From: an uncultured Clostridia bacterium
Lineage (GTDB): Bacteria > Bacillota > Clostridia > Oscillospirales > Acutalibacteraceae
Assembly: GCA_947627725.1 (NCBI GenBank)
Contig: CANQXE010000002.1
Location: 1 to 64,000, forward strand
Length of the DNA: 64,000 bases
Direction: 5' to 3'
Made by a program: the position numbers and the translations under genes. The number at the start of each line of letters is the position of its first letter. The stretch's first letter is position 1. Positions 35,891 to 44,845 of the stretch are shown here, piece by piece. The notes beneath the pieces were generated by a model, which was not told the DNA's origin, ran no database searches, and saw only the letters and a program-made list of their open reading frames with translations.

Positions 35891-37519
35891 ATGGAATACA
35901 AAGAAAAATATCAGCAGTGGCTCGGCTTTGCGGACGAAAATACAAAGGCAGAGCTTATGTCAATAACAGACGAAAAGGAAATGGAGGACAGATTTTACAA
36001 GGATCTTGCTTTCGGCACAGGCGGTCTGCGGGGTATTATGGGCGCCGGCTCAAACCGTATGAACAGGTACACCGTCGGCAAAGCCACGCTCGGTCTTGCA
36101 AGGTATCTTAAAAGTAAAAATGACGGCGATATTTCGGTAGCGATTGCGTATGATACACGTAATCATTCGCAGTATTTTGCACAAACAGCGGCAGGCGTTT
36201 TCGCCTCACAGGGAATTAAGGTTTATATTTATGAAACGGTAGTTCCTGTTCCGGTGCTTTCATTTACAACGCATTATCTCTCCTGCACAGCAGGCGTAAT
36301 GATTACGGCGTCGCATAATCCAAAGGAATATAACGGCTACAAGGTATATGACGCAAAGGGCTGTCAGTTCTGTACAGAGGACGCTAAAAACGCAATTTCC
36401 TTTATTAATGATATAACGGACTATTCCTCAATCCCCTTCTCAGAGGAAAGCGAGCTTATAACTTATATAGGTGAAAAGGAGCTTTCAGCCTTTCTTGCCG
36501 AGGTTAAAAAACAGTCGCTTTATGAGGAAAAAAGCGATTTAAAAATTGTATATACACCTCTTCACGGTACAGGAAATATTCCTGTAAGAAGAATGCTTGA
36601 TGGTATGGATGTTACTGTTGTTAAGGAGCAGGAGCTTCCTGACGGTAATTTTTCAACAGTCCGTTCGCCTAATCCTGAGGAAAAGGATGCGCTTACAATA
36701 GCTATAGAAAAAGCAAAGGAAATCGGAGCGGACCTTGTTCTCGGTACTGACCCCGACTGTGACAGGGTCGGTATCGCGGTAAAGGACGGTAATGATTACA
36801 GGCTATTTACAGGAAATCAGACAGGCGCCCTGCTTGTTAAATTTGTTCTTACAATGAAAAAAACGCACCTTAACGCAAAATCTACTCTTGTAAAAACAAT
36901 TGTAACCTCGGAGCTTGGAGCGAATATCGGCAGAAAATTCGGTTTGCGGATAGAGGAAACCTTGACAGGCTTTAAGTATATAGGCGATAAAATCAATAAG
37001 TACGAGCAAACAGGAGAACAGGAGTTTGTTATCGGCTATGAGGAGTCATACGGATATCTTGTCGGCACACACGCAAGGGATAAGGACGCTGTTGTTTCAT
37101 CAATGCTTATTTGCCAGATGGCAGCGTGGTATAAAAATCAGGGCAAAACGCTTGTTGACGGACTTAATGAAATCTATGACGAGTACGGATACTATCTTGA
37201 TTTTCTCGATTCCTTTGTTCTCAAAGGCAAGGACGGCGCAGAGAAAATACAGTGCCTTATGACATATTTCAGAAATACAGGTAAAGAGCTTTTTGACGGT
37301 ATTGAAAATGTTATTGATTTCAGCACAGGCATTCGTGATTTGCCAAAAGAAAATGTCCTTAAATACATATGGGACGACGGTTCTTGGATGGCTGTTCGTC
37401 CGTCGGGTACAGAGCCGAAAATTAAGGTTTACTACTCTATTGTTGACCCCGATAAAGCAGCCGCTAAGGCAAGATTTGATTCAATCAGAGAAAAAATAAA
37501 AAATATCATTGAAAAATAA
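35891..37519 (+). CDS. Phospho-sugar mutase (phosphoglucomutase/phosphomannomutase)
   Basis: Alpha-D-phosphohexomutase family, 542 residues, resembling PgcA-type alpha-phosphoglucomutases. All four functional loops are visible: the phosphoserine loop TASHNPKEYNGYKVY (about residue 140), the metal loop GTDPDCDRVGIAV, the sugar loop EESYGYLVG and the phosphate loop RPSGTEPKIKVYYS. FGTGGLRGIMG marks the start of domain 1. SD AGGGAGAA. Substrate may be glucose- or mannose-phosphate; downstream GH38 mannosidase makes mannose use plausible but does not settle it. Confidence 0.93.
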   Translation: MEYKEKYQQWLGFADENTKAELMSITDEKEMEDRFYKDLAFGTGGLRGIMGAGSNRMNRYTVGKATLGLARYLKSKNDGDISVAIAYDTRNHSQYFAQTAAGVFASQGIKVYIYETVVPVPVLSFTTHYLSCTAGVMITASHNPKEYNGYKVYDAKGCQFCTEDAKNAISFINDITDYSSIPFSEESELITYIGEKELSAFLAEVKKQSLYEEKSDLKIVYTPLHGTGNIPVRRMLDGMDVTVVKEQELPDGNFSTVRSPNPEEKDALTIAIEKAKEIGADLVLGTDPDCDRVGIAVKDGNDYRLFTGNQTGALLVKFVLTMKKTHLNAKSTLVKTIVTSELGANIGRKFGLRIEETLTGFKYIGDKINKYEQTGEQEFVIGYEESYGYLVGTHARDKDAVVSSMLICQMAAWYKNQGKTLVDGLNEIYDEYGYYLDFLDSFVLKGKDGAEKIQCLMTYFRNTGKELFDGIENVIDFSTGIRDLPKENVLKYIWDDGSWMAVRPSGTEPKIKVYYSIVDPDKAAAKARFDSIREKIKNIIEK

Positions 37520-37539
37520 TTCATTTGGAGATAACTGTA

Positions 37540-37782
37540 ATGAATAAAGTTCAAAGCTATGTTGAAACCGTTTTGCAGCCAAAGCTTCAGGGCGACGGCG
37601 GATGGGTGGAATTTGTGTCGCTTGAAAACGGGGAGCTTACCCTTACGTTCAGAGGCGAATGTTCAAAGTGCCTTATTCTTCACCGCTGCACCGCATGGAT
37701 TGAGGAGCAGATAAAAAAAGATTTAAAAAAGAATGTTAAGGTTACTGCAATTCGCAAAAAGCCTTATTTTCAGGATGTATAG
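37540..37782 (+). CDS. NifU-like C-terminal domain protein
   Basis: An 80-residue protein with the NifU/NFU domain pattern: QPKLQGDGGWVEFVSLENG, then GECSKCLI with the CxxC pair that can carry an iron-sulfur cluster. The second residue block LHRCTAWIEEQI adds a third cysteine, unusual for Nfu proteins. I start at ATG 37540 because TTGGAGAT upstream is its ribosome binding site; an in-frame TTG at 37525 lies within that site. A possible role in Fe-S delivery is family knowledge; the neighbouring carbohydrate genes do not explain it, though the fumarase upstream is an Fe-S enzyme. Confidence 0.82.
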   Translation: MNKVQSYVETVLQPKLQGDGGWVEFVSLENGELTLTFRGECSKCLILHRCTAWIEEQIKKDLKKNVKVTAIRKKPYFQDV

Positions 37783-37795
37783 GGAGGTTTGATTT

Positions 37796-40720
37796 GTGGC
37801 TCATATTAAAGTAATAAGACGTTCAATGCGTCCCGAGGAGTGGACAGACCTCCGCTTTGGCTGGCTTAAACGGCATATATATGATAATAAATGGGAAATC
37901 AAAAACCTTATGATACGTGACGCTCGTCAGGTTTCCGAAATGGAATTTGAGTATTACAGTGATGATTACAGACCGCTTAATAAAGGCGATATGTATTTCA
38001 CTCCGGACGGCACTGCCTTTATCAAGGCTGATGTTGATATACCTAAGGAGCTTCGGGGGAAGGAGCTTTGGTTTTCTCTTAAAACCGCTGCGGAAATCTG
38101 CGTCAAGGTAAACGGAAAATATGTCGGAGGTGTTGACCCCAACAGAGAGCGTATGCTCCTTTCGCCATACATTGACGATAAAAAGACACTTCATTTTGAT
38201 ATGATGGGCTATAACCGTTCAAAGCCCGATGATGAGCGTAATCCCGAATCTCTTTCTGTACGAGGATGCCGTCAGATTTTTGAGGGAGCGTATATATGCA
38301 CCGTTAATCACACAGTGCAGGATTTGGTATGGGATTTTGAGCTTTTGCTTGATGTCGCGAAGAGTGAGCTTTTCAGTGAGGATTACAGAAATTTTCTTAA
38401 TAAAGAACTGAATAACGCTATGAATTTCATTGATTTTGAAAGCGATGAGCTTACAGGCGTTGAGGAGTGTCAAAATTATCTGAATGACGTTGTTTTTGCG
38501 AATGATAATTACAAGGGAAGCGGTGATGTTGCTCTTATTGCGCATTCGCACCTTGATATTGCGTATTACTGGAGACGTATTCACGCCGTTCAGAAGAATT
38601 TGCGCACTGTCCTGATTCAGCTCAGGCTTATGGATAAATACCCCGATTTTAAGTATACTCATACACAGCCTTATGTTTATGAAACGCTTGAAAAGTATTA
38701 TCCCGAAGTTTTTGAAGAACTTAAGGAGAAAGTCGCAAACGGTCAGTTTGAGCCTGTCGGCGCAATGTATGTTGAGCCTGACTGTAATGTTCCTTCCGCC
38801 GAGTCGCTTATCCGACAGTGCCTTTACGGTCAGCAGACATATAAGAGAATGTTCGGTAAAACAGTCAACAATGCGTGGCTTCCCGATGTTTTCGGCAACA
38901 GCTGGATTTTACCTCAGATTTTAAAGAAAAGCGGTGTTGACTATTTTGTTTCAAACAAAATGTCAACTTGGAATGATACCAACCGTTTTCCGCATAATAA
39001 CTTTATATGGAAAGGTATTGACGGCACGGACGTTCTCGCCTGTGTTCCTCCTACTCACTTTATAACGTGGAATATGCCGTCGCAGATTCAGGAGAACTGG
39101 GAGGCGTATATAGACAAGGACAGCGGAGGTCAGACAATGAATATGTTTGGCTACGGCGACGGAGGCTCAGGCTGTACCGAGGAAATGATTGAGCTGATGC
39201 ACAGGTTTGATAAGCTGTCAATTATGCCAAAATGTGAGCATATGGGTGCGTCGGAGTTTCTTGAAAGAAATCTGAAAAATAATGATAAGCTTGAAACGTG
39301 GGACGGCGAGCTTTATCTTGAAATGCACAGAGGAACATTTACTACAAAAAGTAATATGAAACGTGCTAACCGCAGGCTTGAATATAAATTCAGAGATGCG
39401 GAAATGCTTTCCGTTCTGCGCGGTGAGGACAATCAGCTGGAAATTACACAGCTTTATAAAAAGCTTCTTATCAACCAATTCCACGACATTCTTCCCGGCT
39501 CTCATATCCATCCCGTTTATGAGGATGCAATGGAGGATTACAGGGAAATTGAGGAAAGGCTTGATAAAATAATCGGCGTTGGCTCAAACTATTTTAACAC
39601 ACTTAACTTTAAGCGTGACGCACTTACATTTATACCGAATAAAAAGGGTACCGCAACACGTTACGGTATAAAGGGTAACTGGATCATTCCGAATATTCCC
39701 GCGCTTTCTTCCGCAAGCCTTAGAGCGTCAAGATTCAGCGGCGAATGGATAACTGTCGGTGATACTGTTGAAACGCCGTACTACTCAATTATCTTTAACT
39801 CTGACGGTTCAATATCCTCACTTTACGATAAGGAGAATGACAGACAGTGGGTTGACGGTGATTTCAACAAGCTGAAAATATATACCGATTGCCCTGGAAA
39901 TTATGACGCATGGGATATTCTTCCTAATTATAAGGATAAGCAGATTGAAATTAAAGTCAGCGAGCCTCTTGCGCTATGCGAGCGGGACGGCGAAAGCGCA
40001 ACCTTTAAAACTGTTTTAAAAACAGATAAATCTGTTTGGACAATGCTTGTGCGTGTGTTCAGGAGAAGCAGGGGCATTGAGGTTGAAAATATCGTTGACT
40101 GGAACGAAAAGCATAAGCTCGCTAAAGCCGAGTTTGGCTGTAACGTATTAACACGAAAGGCTTTATGTGATACCTCGGCAGGCTTTATAGAGAGGGATAC
40201 TCACAGGAATACTTCTTGGCAGGAAGCGAGGTTTGAAACCTGCCACCACAAGTGGGCTGACCTTGCGGAAACGGACGGTGGTGTCGCTCTTATCAATGAC
40301 GGTAAATACGGTATCGGCTTTGAAAAGAATACAATGTCGCTCTCTCTCCTTCGCGCGACAATCAGACCTGATGTAACAAGCGATATGGGTTATCACAATT
40401 TCTGCTATATGATTATGCCGCACAGCAAAAACGCTGTTGACGCAGGCATTAACAATATCGCTTTTCAGTATAATATTCCGCTTATAAAGGCAGACGCCGA
40501 ATATGACGGCAAATCATATGCGCCCCTTTATATGCAGGCGATGAAAAAATCCGAGGACGGTAAAATGACAGTTATCCGTCTTTCGGAACAGGACGGCAGA
40601 CGGGGCAGAATTAAGCTTGATAAAAAGGTTAAACTTCTCAATATACTTGAAGAAACCGAGAGTGAGACGGATGTTATCGAATATAAGCCGTTTGAAATTA
40701 TTACAATAGGAGTAAAGTAA
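37796..40720 (+). CDS. Glycoside hydrolase family 38 alpha-mannosidase
   Basis: A retaining alpha-mannosidase of 974 residues without a signal peptide, so cytoplasmic. The GH38 metal motif IAHSHLDIAYYWR lies near residue 248, the nucleophile region WLPDVFGNSWILPQIL near residue 363, and QFHDILPGSHIHPVYEDAM near residue 560; C-terminal beta domains follow. It probably trims mannose from imported oligosaccharides. GTG at 37796 follows AGGGAGG. The downstream gene overlaps its stop codon. No transporter lies next to it; the GPH symporter at 1.7 kb is too far to link. Confidence 0.93.
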   Translation: MAHIKVIRRSMRPEEWTDLRFGWLKRHIYDNKWEIKNLMIRDARQVSEMEFEYYSDDYRPLNKGDMYFTPDGTAFIKADVDIPKELRGKELWFSLKTAAEICVKVNGKYVGGVDPNRERMLLSPYIDDKKTLHFDMMGYNRSKPDDERNPESLSVRGCRQIFEGAYICTVNHTVQDLVWDFELLLDVAKSELFSEDYRNFLNKELNNAMNFIDFESDELTGVEECQNYLNDVVFANDNYKGSGDVALIAHSHLDIAYYWRRIHAVQKNLRTVLIQLRLMDKYPDFKYTHTQPYVYETLEKYYPEVFEELKEKVANGQFEPVGAMYVEPDCNVPSAESLIRQCLYGQQTYKRMFGKTVNNAWLPDVFGNSWILPQILKKSGVDYFVSNKMSTWNDTNRFPHNNFIWKGIDGTDVLACVPPTHFITWNMPSQIQENWEAYIDKDSGGQTMNMFGYGDGGSGCTEEMIELMHRFDKLSIMPKCEHMGASEFLERNLKNNDKLETWDGELYLEMHRGTFTTKSNMKRANRRLEYKFRDAEMLSVLRGEDNQLEITQLYKKLLINQFHDILPGSHIHPVYEDAMEDYREIEERLDKIIGVGSNYFNTLNFKRDALTFIPNKKGTATRYGIKGNWIIPNIPALSSASLRASRFSGEWITVGDTVETPYYSIIFNSDGSISSLYDKENDRQWVDGDFNKLKIYTDCPGNYDAWDILPNYKDKQIEIKVSEPLALCERDGESATFKTVLKTDKSVWTMLVRVFRRSRGIEVENIVDWNEKHKLAKAEFGCNVLTRKALCDTSAGFIERDTHRNTSWQEARFETCHHKWADLAETDGGVALINDGKYGIGFEKNTMSLSLLRATIRPDVTSDMGYHNFCYMIMPHSKNAVDAGINNIAFQYNIPLIKADAEYDGKSYAPLYMQAMKKSEDGKMTVIRLSEQDGRRGRIKLDKKVKLLNILEETESETDVIEYKPFEIITIGVK

Positions 40721-41109
40721 TGACAACAACACAGATTATTATAATAGTTGTGGTTGTTCTTGTATTAGGAATTATAATTTTTCCCCTTATAAACCGCAGC
40801 CAGTTTCGTAATCTTCCCCCTGAGCAGCAGGTGAGGATCATTATGAAAGAGGCTAAGGGATTAATATATTTTAAAAATGTTTCAAAGGGAAGGTCGGGAA
40901 TTCTCTATTATGTTAAGAATAAAAGAAAGATTTTAGCTTTCCCTTGGACGCTTTCGGACGGAGAAATGCTCTGTACCCGTGAAAATCCTTTTGAACGCTG
41001 GGATTATCCCGAGGAGCAGGAGCCGTTAAATGAGGACGAGCTCAAACAGCTTTTGTCCGAGCTTGAAAAATATAACAAAAAGAATCCTGTAAAAATTATT
41101 TTTAAATAA
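40720..41109 (+). CDS. Small membrane-anchored hypothetical protein
   Basis: A 129-residue protein with one N-terminal membrane helix (IIIIVVVVLVLGIIIFPL, residues 6-23) and a soluble basic and acidic domain with conserved-looking LPPEQQVRIIMKEAKGLIYFKNV and a helical C-terminus. It resembles uncharacterised clostridial proteins. The start overlaps the GH38 stop (TAATG), so it is translated with the mannosidase. Function unknown. It ends the 33.9-41.1 kb gene series. Confidence 0.7.
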   Translation: MTTTQIIIIVVVVLVLGIIIFPLINRSQFRNLPPEQQVRIIMKEAKGLIYFKNVSKGRSGILYYVKNKRKILAFPWTLSDGEMLCTRENPFERWDYPEEQEPLNEDELKQLLSELEKYNKKNPVKIIFK

Positions 41110-41117
41110 TCTTTTTT

Positions 41118-41150
41118 CGGAGCGGATATTATTATCCGCTCCGTATTTTT
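41118..41150. terminator. Terminator closing the mannosidase gene series
   Basis: CGGAGCGGAT and ATCCGCTCCG form a perfect 10-bp stem with a 6-base loop, flanked by a T-run on both sides (CTTTTTT before, TATTTTTT after). Confidence 0.85.
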
Positions 41151-41161
41151 TATTTTTTCTA

Positions 41162-41203
41162 TTGACAAATGCGTGTTTACTGTATATACTGTATATATAC
41201 AGT
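41162..41203 (+). promoter_or_regulatory. Promoter with palindromic operator of the GntR/ABC operon
   Basis: TTGACA (41162-41167), exactly 17 bases, TATACT (41185-41190). A perfect 16-bp palindrome ACTGTATATATACAGT (41188-41203) covers the end of the -10 box and the transcription start, and an extra ACTGTATA half-site lies at 41179-41186. This is where a YtrA-type GntR repressor would bind to shut off its own operon. Confidence 0.75.
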
Positions 41204-41225
41204 AATGAGCCAAGGCGGTGAGGTA

Positions 41226-41597
41226 TTGAATATATTTATAGATAACAAGGGCGGTATGCCGATCTATGAACAGATATATAATCAGATAAAGGCACAGATT
41301 ATAAATTCTTCATTAAAAGAAGATGAGCCTTTGCCGTCAATAAGAAATCTTGCTAAGGATTTGAGAATAAGCGTTATTACGACAAAAAGAGCTTATGACG
41401 AGCTTGAGCGTGACGGCTTTATTTATACGGTAGCGGGCAAGGGATGCTTTGTGGCGCATAAAAATACTGAACTTTTGCGAGAGGAAAATCTGAAAAAAAT
41501 TGAGAATTATATTGATAAAATCATTCAGCTTGCCTCAAGCTGTAATCTGACTAAGCAGGATATTATTGATATGATTGATATTATGGAGGAGGAATAA
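41226..41597 (+). CDS. GntR-family transcriptional regulator, YtrA type
   Basis: A 123-residue repressor of the YtrA subfamily: winged-helix DNA-binding domain (residues about 8-75; PIYEQIYNQIKAQI, LPSIRNLAKDLRISVITTKRAYDEL split by turn residues) plus a short helical dimerisation tail. I start at TTG 41226, which has GGTGAGGT upstream; the frame continues to 41169 but that region contains promoter and operator. It stands first in an operon with the ABC ATPase and permease, the usual YtrA arrangement that responds to antibiotics or cell-wall stress. The effector is unknown. Confidence 0.92.
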   Translation: MNIFIDNKGGMPIYEQIYNQIKAQIINSSLKEDEPLPSIRNLAKDLRISVITTKRAYDELERDGFIYTVAGKGCFVAHKNTELLREENLKKIENYIDKIIQLASSCNLTKQDIIDMIDIMEEE

Positions 41598-41599
41598 TC

Positions 41600-42436
41600 T
41601 TGAACGCTATTGAAGTAAAAGATTTGTGCAAATCCTATAAGGGATTTAAAATTGATGCTATTAACTTTACGCTTGAGAGCGGATATATTTTAGGCTTGGT
41701 AGGGGAAAACGGTGCGGGAAAAAGCACGACTATTAAACTTATACTTGATATGATTAAAAAAGACAGCGGAACAATAAAGGTACTCGGCAGGGATTATAAA
41801 ATTTGTTCTAAGGACGATATAGGAGTAGTTATGGAGGAAAACGGTCTGCCGGAATGTCTTAATGTAAAGGAAATAAACCGTGTTTTTAAAAATATTTATC
41901 ACCGCTGGAATGAAAACGAGTATTTTTCTCTGGTTAAAAAATTTCATCTTCCAAACAATAAGACAATTAAAGAATTTTCAAGGGGTATGAAAATGAAGCT
42001 TTATATTACCTGCGCGCTTTCACACGGTGCAAAGCTTCTTATTCTCGACGAGGCTACAAGCGGACTCGATCCTGTTGTGCGTGATGAAATACTTGATATT
42101 TTTTATGAATTTACAAGGGAAGAAAATCACTCGATTTTAATATCGTCACACATTGTCAGTGACCTTGAAAAGCTGTGCGATTATATAGCTTTTATGCACA
42201 ACGGCAGGATTATTTTATTTGATGAAAAGGATGAGCTTGTCCGTAACTGCTGTGCGGTTCAGTGCGACGAAAAAACATTTAACAGCATTGACAAATCAGC
42301 CGTACTCGGAGCACGCAGAACAGACTACTCAATCAGCGCCGTGATTAAAAAGAGCGCCGTAAAAGAAAATATGAATGTAACGCCGGTAAATCTTGAGGAT
42401 TTATTTGTTTATATGATAAGAGGGTATAAGAAATGA
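41600..42436 (+). CDS. ABC transporter ATP-binding protein (YtrB-like)
   Basis: A 278-residue ATPase subunit of an exporter. Walker A GENGAGKST is near residue 38, signature FSRGMKMKLYI near 130, Walker B LLILDEATSGLDP near 150, and the H-loop ISSHIVSDLE follows. The C-terminal ~70 residues form a substrate-specific or dimer domain as in drug/bacteriocin exporters. TTG start with GGAGGA upstream, two bases after gntR. It overlaps the permease gene by four bases. Confidence 0.93.
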   Translation: MNAIEVKDLCKSYKGFKIDAINFTLESGYILGLVGENGAGKSTTIKLILDMIKKDSGTIKVLGRDYKICSKDDIGVVMEENGLPECLNVKEINRVFKNIYHRWNENEYFSLVKKFHLPNNKTIKEFSRGMKMKLYITCALSHGAKLLILDEATSGLDPVVRDEILDIFYEFTREENHSILISSHIVSDLEKLCDYIAFMHNGRIILFDEKDELVRNCCAVQCDEKTFNSIDKSAVLGARRTDYSISAVIKKSAVKENMNVTPVNLEDLFVYMIRGYKK

Positions 42437-43056
42437 AGGGCTTATTAATTAAAGATTTTATAATAATAAAAAAGCATTGTTTATTATCGCTTGCTGTTTC
42501 AGCGCTGTTTTTGGCAATGTCCCTGTTTTCGGGAAAATCAATGTATTTTTTATTTTATTCAATAGCAATGGTTTCAATAATACCGATAAATACAATTGCT
42601 TATGACGAGGCATACAAGTGGAATAAATACGAGTTACTGTTGCCGGTTAGCAGAGTAACAGCCGTGTGCGAAAAATATATGCTATTATTTATAATTATTG
42701 CGCCGGTAATACTGTTTGAGGGATTAGTTTCATTTTTTGTTTTCGGCTTCCAAATATCGGATTTATTAAGTTTAATGTCGATAATGCTTTTCTGCGGTAC
42801 GATGTCACCGATTGTTGTTTTTCCTGTTGTGTATAAATTCGGATACATTAAAGGCAAATTTATAAATTTGATAATTATTGCGGTGCTGGCATCATCAATA
42901 ACTTTTATAAACGCAAAAAATATATCAGGCGGCACGTTGATCAGTGGCGGTTTTACTCCGCAAAAAAATACGTTTTTATTTGCGGTTATCGCCGTGATTA
43001 TGATAATCGTTTCCATTTTATTATCAGTTAACGCCTACAAGAAACGTGAGATATAA
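42433..43056 (+). CDS. ABC-2 type transporter permease
   Basis: A 207-residue membrane protein with six predicted helices, arranged like the small ABC-2 permeases that pair with YtrB-type ATPases. N-terminal MKGLLIKDFIIIKKH and the motif YDEAYKWNKYELLLPVSR between helices 2 and 3 are characteristic of this group. It starts inside the ATPase stop (ATGA). Substrate unknown; the operon is likely induced when an effector releases the GntR protein. Confidence 0.9.
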   Translation: MKGLLIKDFIIIKKHCLLSLAVSALFLAMSLFSGKSMYFLFYSIAMVSIIPINTIAYDEAYKWNKYELLLPVSRVTAVCEKYMLLFIIIAPVILFEGLVSFFVFGFQISDLLSLMSIMLFCGTMSPIVVFPVVYKFGYIKGKFINLIIIAVLASSITFINAKNISGGTLISGGFTPQKNTFLFAVIAVIMIIVSILLSVNAYKKREI

Positions 43057-43061
43057 AAAGT

Positions 43062-43090
43062 GCAGGTCACACAACGACCTGCCTTTTTTA
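43062..43090. terminator. Bidirectional terminator
   Basis: GCAGGTC and GACCTGC form a 7-bp stem; A-rich upstream and T-rich downstream flanks allow it to end both the ABC operon and the minus-strand gene that converges on it. Confidence 0.75.
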
Positions 43091-43453
43091 TACCTTTTCT
43101 AAAATTTTAAAAGTTACGCCTGAAAGCGCAAACCAAATCAACGAAAACGGCACGCATATCTGCCCTAAAAAATTAAGCGGTACATTTGAATAATCCCATA
43201 CATTTTCCTTTAAAATAATATTGAATACAATGCCGAATATAAGCTCTATGCCGGTAATAATAATCATCCCCGCAAAGCATTTCAGCCACAGCGAGAGATG
43301 ATAATTATTGCTTATATAATAGAAAGTGCTCAGAACCATTGCTCCCGCGAAAAACATAGAATAGTGTGTTCTGCCTCTGTAAATAATTTCTATCAGGCAG
43401 TAGCCGAAACCGCCGATTAAAGCAGAAAACAAATAATTGAAAAAATATCTCAT
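43088..43453 (-). CDS. Small membrane protein, putative ABC transporter type IV (CmpB) family
   Basis: A 121-residue protein with four hydrophobic helices. The end of the third and start of the fourth contain WDYSNVPLNFLGQICVPFSL, the characteristic pattern of the CmpB-like family (putative ABC-transporter type IV). Despite the family name the function is not established. No clear ribosome binding site lies before the ATG at 43453; a TATAAT-like box on the complement ends only nine bases before it, so the mRNA may be leaderless, or translation begins at an internal ATG. It diverges from cca. Confidence 0.75.
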   Translation of the reverse strand: MRYFFNYLFSALIGGFGYCLIEIIYRGRTHYSMFFAGAMVLSTFYYISNNYHLSLWLKCFAGMIIITGIELIFGIVFNIILKENVWDYSNVPLNFLGQICVPFSLIWFALSGVTFKILEKV

Positions 43454-43455
43454 AA

Positions 43456-43484
43456 TTGTATTATTATATTATTTATGTTAAAAT
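43456..43484 (+). promoter_or_regulatory. Promoter of cca
   Basis: TTGTAT (43456-43461), 17 bases, TAAAAT (43479-43484); about 30 bases before the cca start. Confidence 0.5.
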
Positions 43485-43513
43485 ACACATAGCAAATTAA
43501 GGCAGGTGATATT

Positions 43514-44845
43514 ATGACAATATCGAAAAATGCGCGTGAGATTATCTCCGCACTTGAAAATGCCGGTTATGAGGCTTTTTTGGTCGGCGGATGTGTCCGT
43601 GATTATATTATGAAAAGAACTTGCGACGATGTTGACATAACCACATCTGCGACGCCCGATGAGATTGAAAAGGTATTAATAAATAATAATATAAAATTTA
43701 TTGAAACGGGACTGAAACACGGAACGGTGACTGTTCTTTTTAACGGAGACGCCTTTGAGGTTACAACGTACAGAACAGACGGAGACTATAAGGACAACCG
43801 TCACCCCGAAAATGTCAGATTTGTAAAAAACTTAAGTGAGGATTTAGCAAGACGTGACTTCACAGTGAACGCGATGGCATATAATGACATCGCGGGTTTA
43901 GTAGATCTTTACGGCGGAAAAGAGGACATAGACAATAAAATCATAAGAGCGGTAGGAGATCCCGATAAGCGGTTTAATGAGGACGCGCTTAGAATTATGA
44001 GGGCAATCCGCTTTGCTTCTGTTTTATCCTTTGAGATTGAGAATGAAACAAAGCAGGCTGTTTTTAAAAATAAGGAGCTTTTGAAAAATGTATCCTCAGA
44101 GCGTATTTTTGCCGAGCTTTCAAAGCTTTTAACGGGGGAAAATGTTTTCAATGTTCTTATGGAATACAGGGAAATTATGGCGATTATCATTCCCGAGCTT
44201 GAGCCGATTTTCAATATACCTCAGAATACAAAATGGCATATTTATGATGTTTGGGGGCATACCTGCAAGGCAGTTGAGAAAGCACCAAAGGATTTAGCAC
44301 TTCGTATAACGATGCTGCTGCACGATATAGGCAAAGCCTTTTCAAAAACTACGGATGTAAACGGTACGGACCATTTTAAGGGACATCAAAAAATCAGCGC
44401 TGTTTACACGGAAAATATTCTTAAACGTCTTAAAGTCCCGAATGAAATTTATGACAGGGTAATGTTTCTTGTTCCCATTCATGATATGCACATCGGCACC
44501 GACAGAAAGAAAATAAAAAAATGGCTTTCTAAGGCAGGGGAGCAAAATCTGCGCGATTTAATTGAGGTTAAGAGAGCAGATAAGCTTGCGCAGAATCCGC
44601 AGATGGCACAGCGTGAGCTGATTAATCTTGACATAACTCAAGCCGTGCTTGATGAAATTATAGCCGAAGGTGAACCTTTTACGGTAAAAGATTTGGCTGT
44701 AAACGGAAATGATATGCTGTCATTAGGATTTCAGGGCAAACAAATCGGTAACGCCCTCAATACGCTTCTTGATAAAGTAATTAACGATGAATTGGAAAAT
44801 AAAAAGGACGACTTGATTTCATATGTGAAAAGGGAGATACCATGA
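43514..44845 (+). CDS. cca: CCA tRNA nucleotidyltransferase
   Basis: Adds or repairs the 3' CCA end of tRNAs. 443 residues: nucleotidyltransferase head with VGGCVRDYIM, catalytic DDVDITTSATPDE and DLARRDFTVNAMAY; tRNA-binding middle region; and a C-terminal HD domain (LLHDIGKAFSKT, VPIHDMHIG) that gives phosphohydrolase activity in related enzymes. AGGTGAT precedes the ATG. The last four bases overlap the next gene, so it is expressed with the lipoprotein. Confidence 0.95.
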   Translation: MTISKNAREIISALENAGYEAFLVGGCVRDYIMKRTCDDVDITTSATPDEIEKVLINNNIKFIETGLKHGTVTVLFNGDAFEVTTYRTDGDYKDNRHPENVRFVKNLSEDLARRDFTVNAMAYNDIAGLVDLYGGKEDIDNKIIRAVGDPDKRFNEDALRIMRAIRFASVLSFEIENETKQAVFKNKELLKNVSSERIFAELSKLLTGENVFNVLMEYREIMAIIIPELEPIFNIPQNTKWHIYDVWGHTCKAVEKAPKDLALRITMLLHDIGKAFSKTTDVNGTDHFKGHQKISAVYTENILKRLKVPNEIYDRVMFLVPIHDMHIGTDRKKIKKWLSKAGEQNLRDLIEVKRADKLAQNPQMAQRELINLDITQAVLDEIIAEGEPFTVKDLAVNGNDMLSLGFQGKQIGNALNTLLDKVINDELENKKDDLISYVKREIP

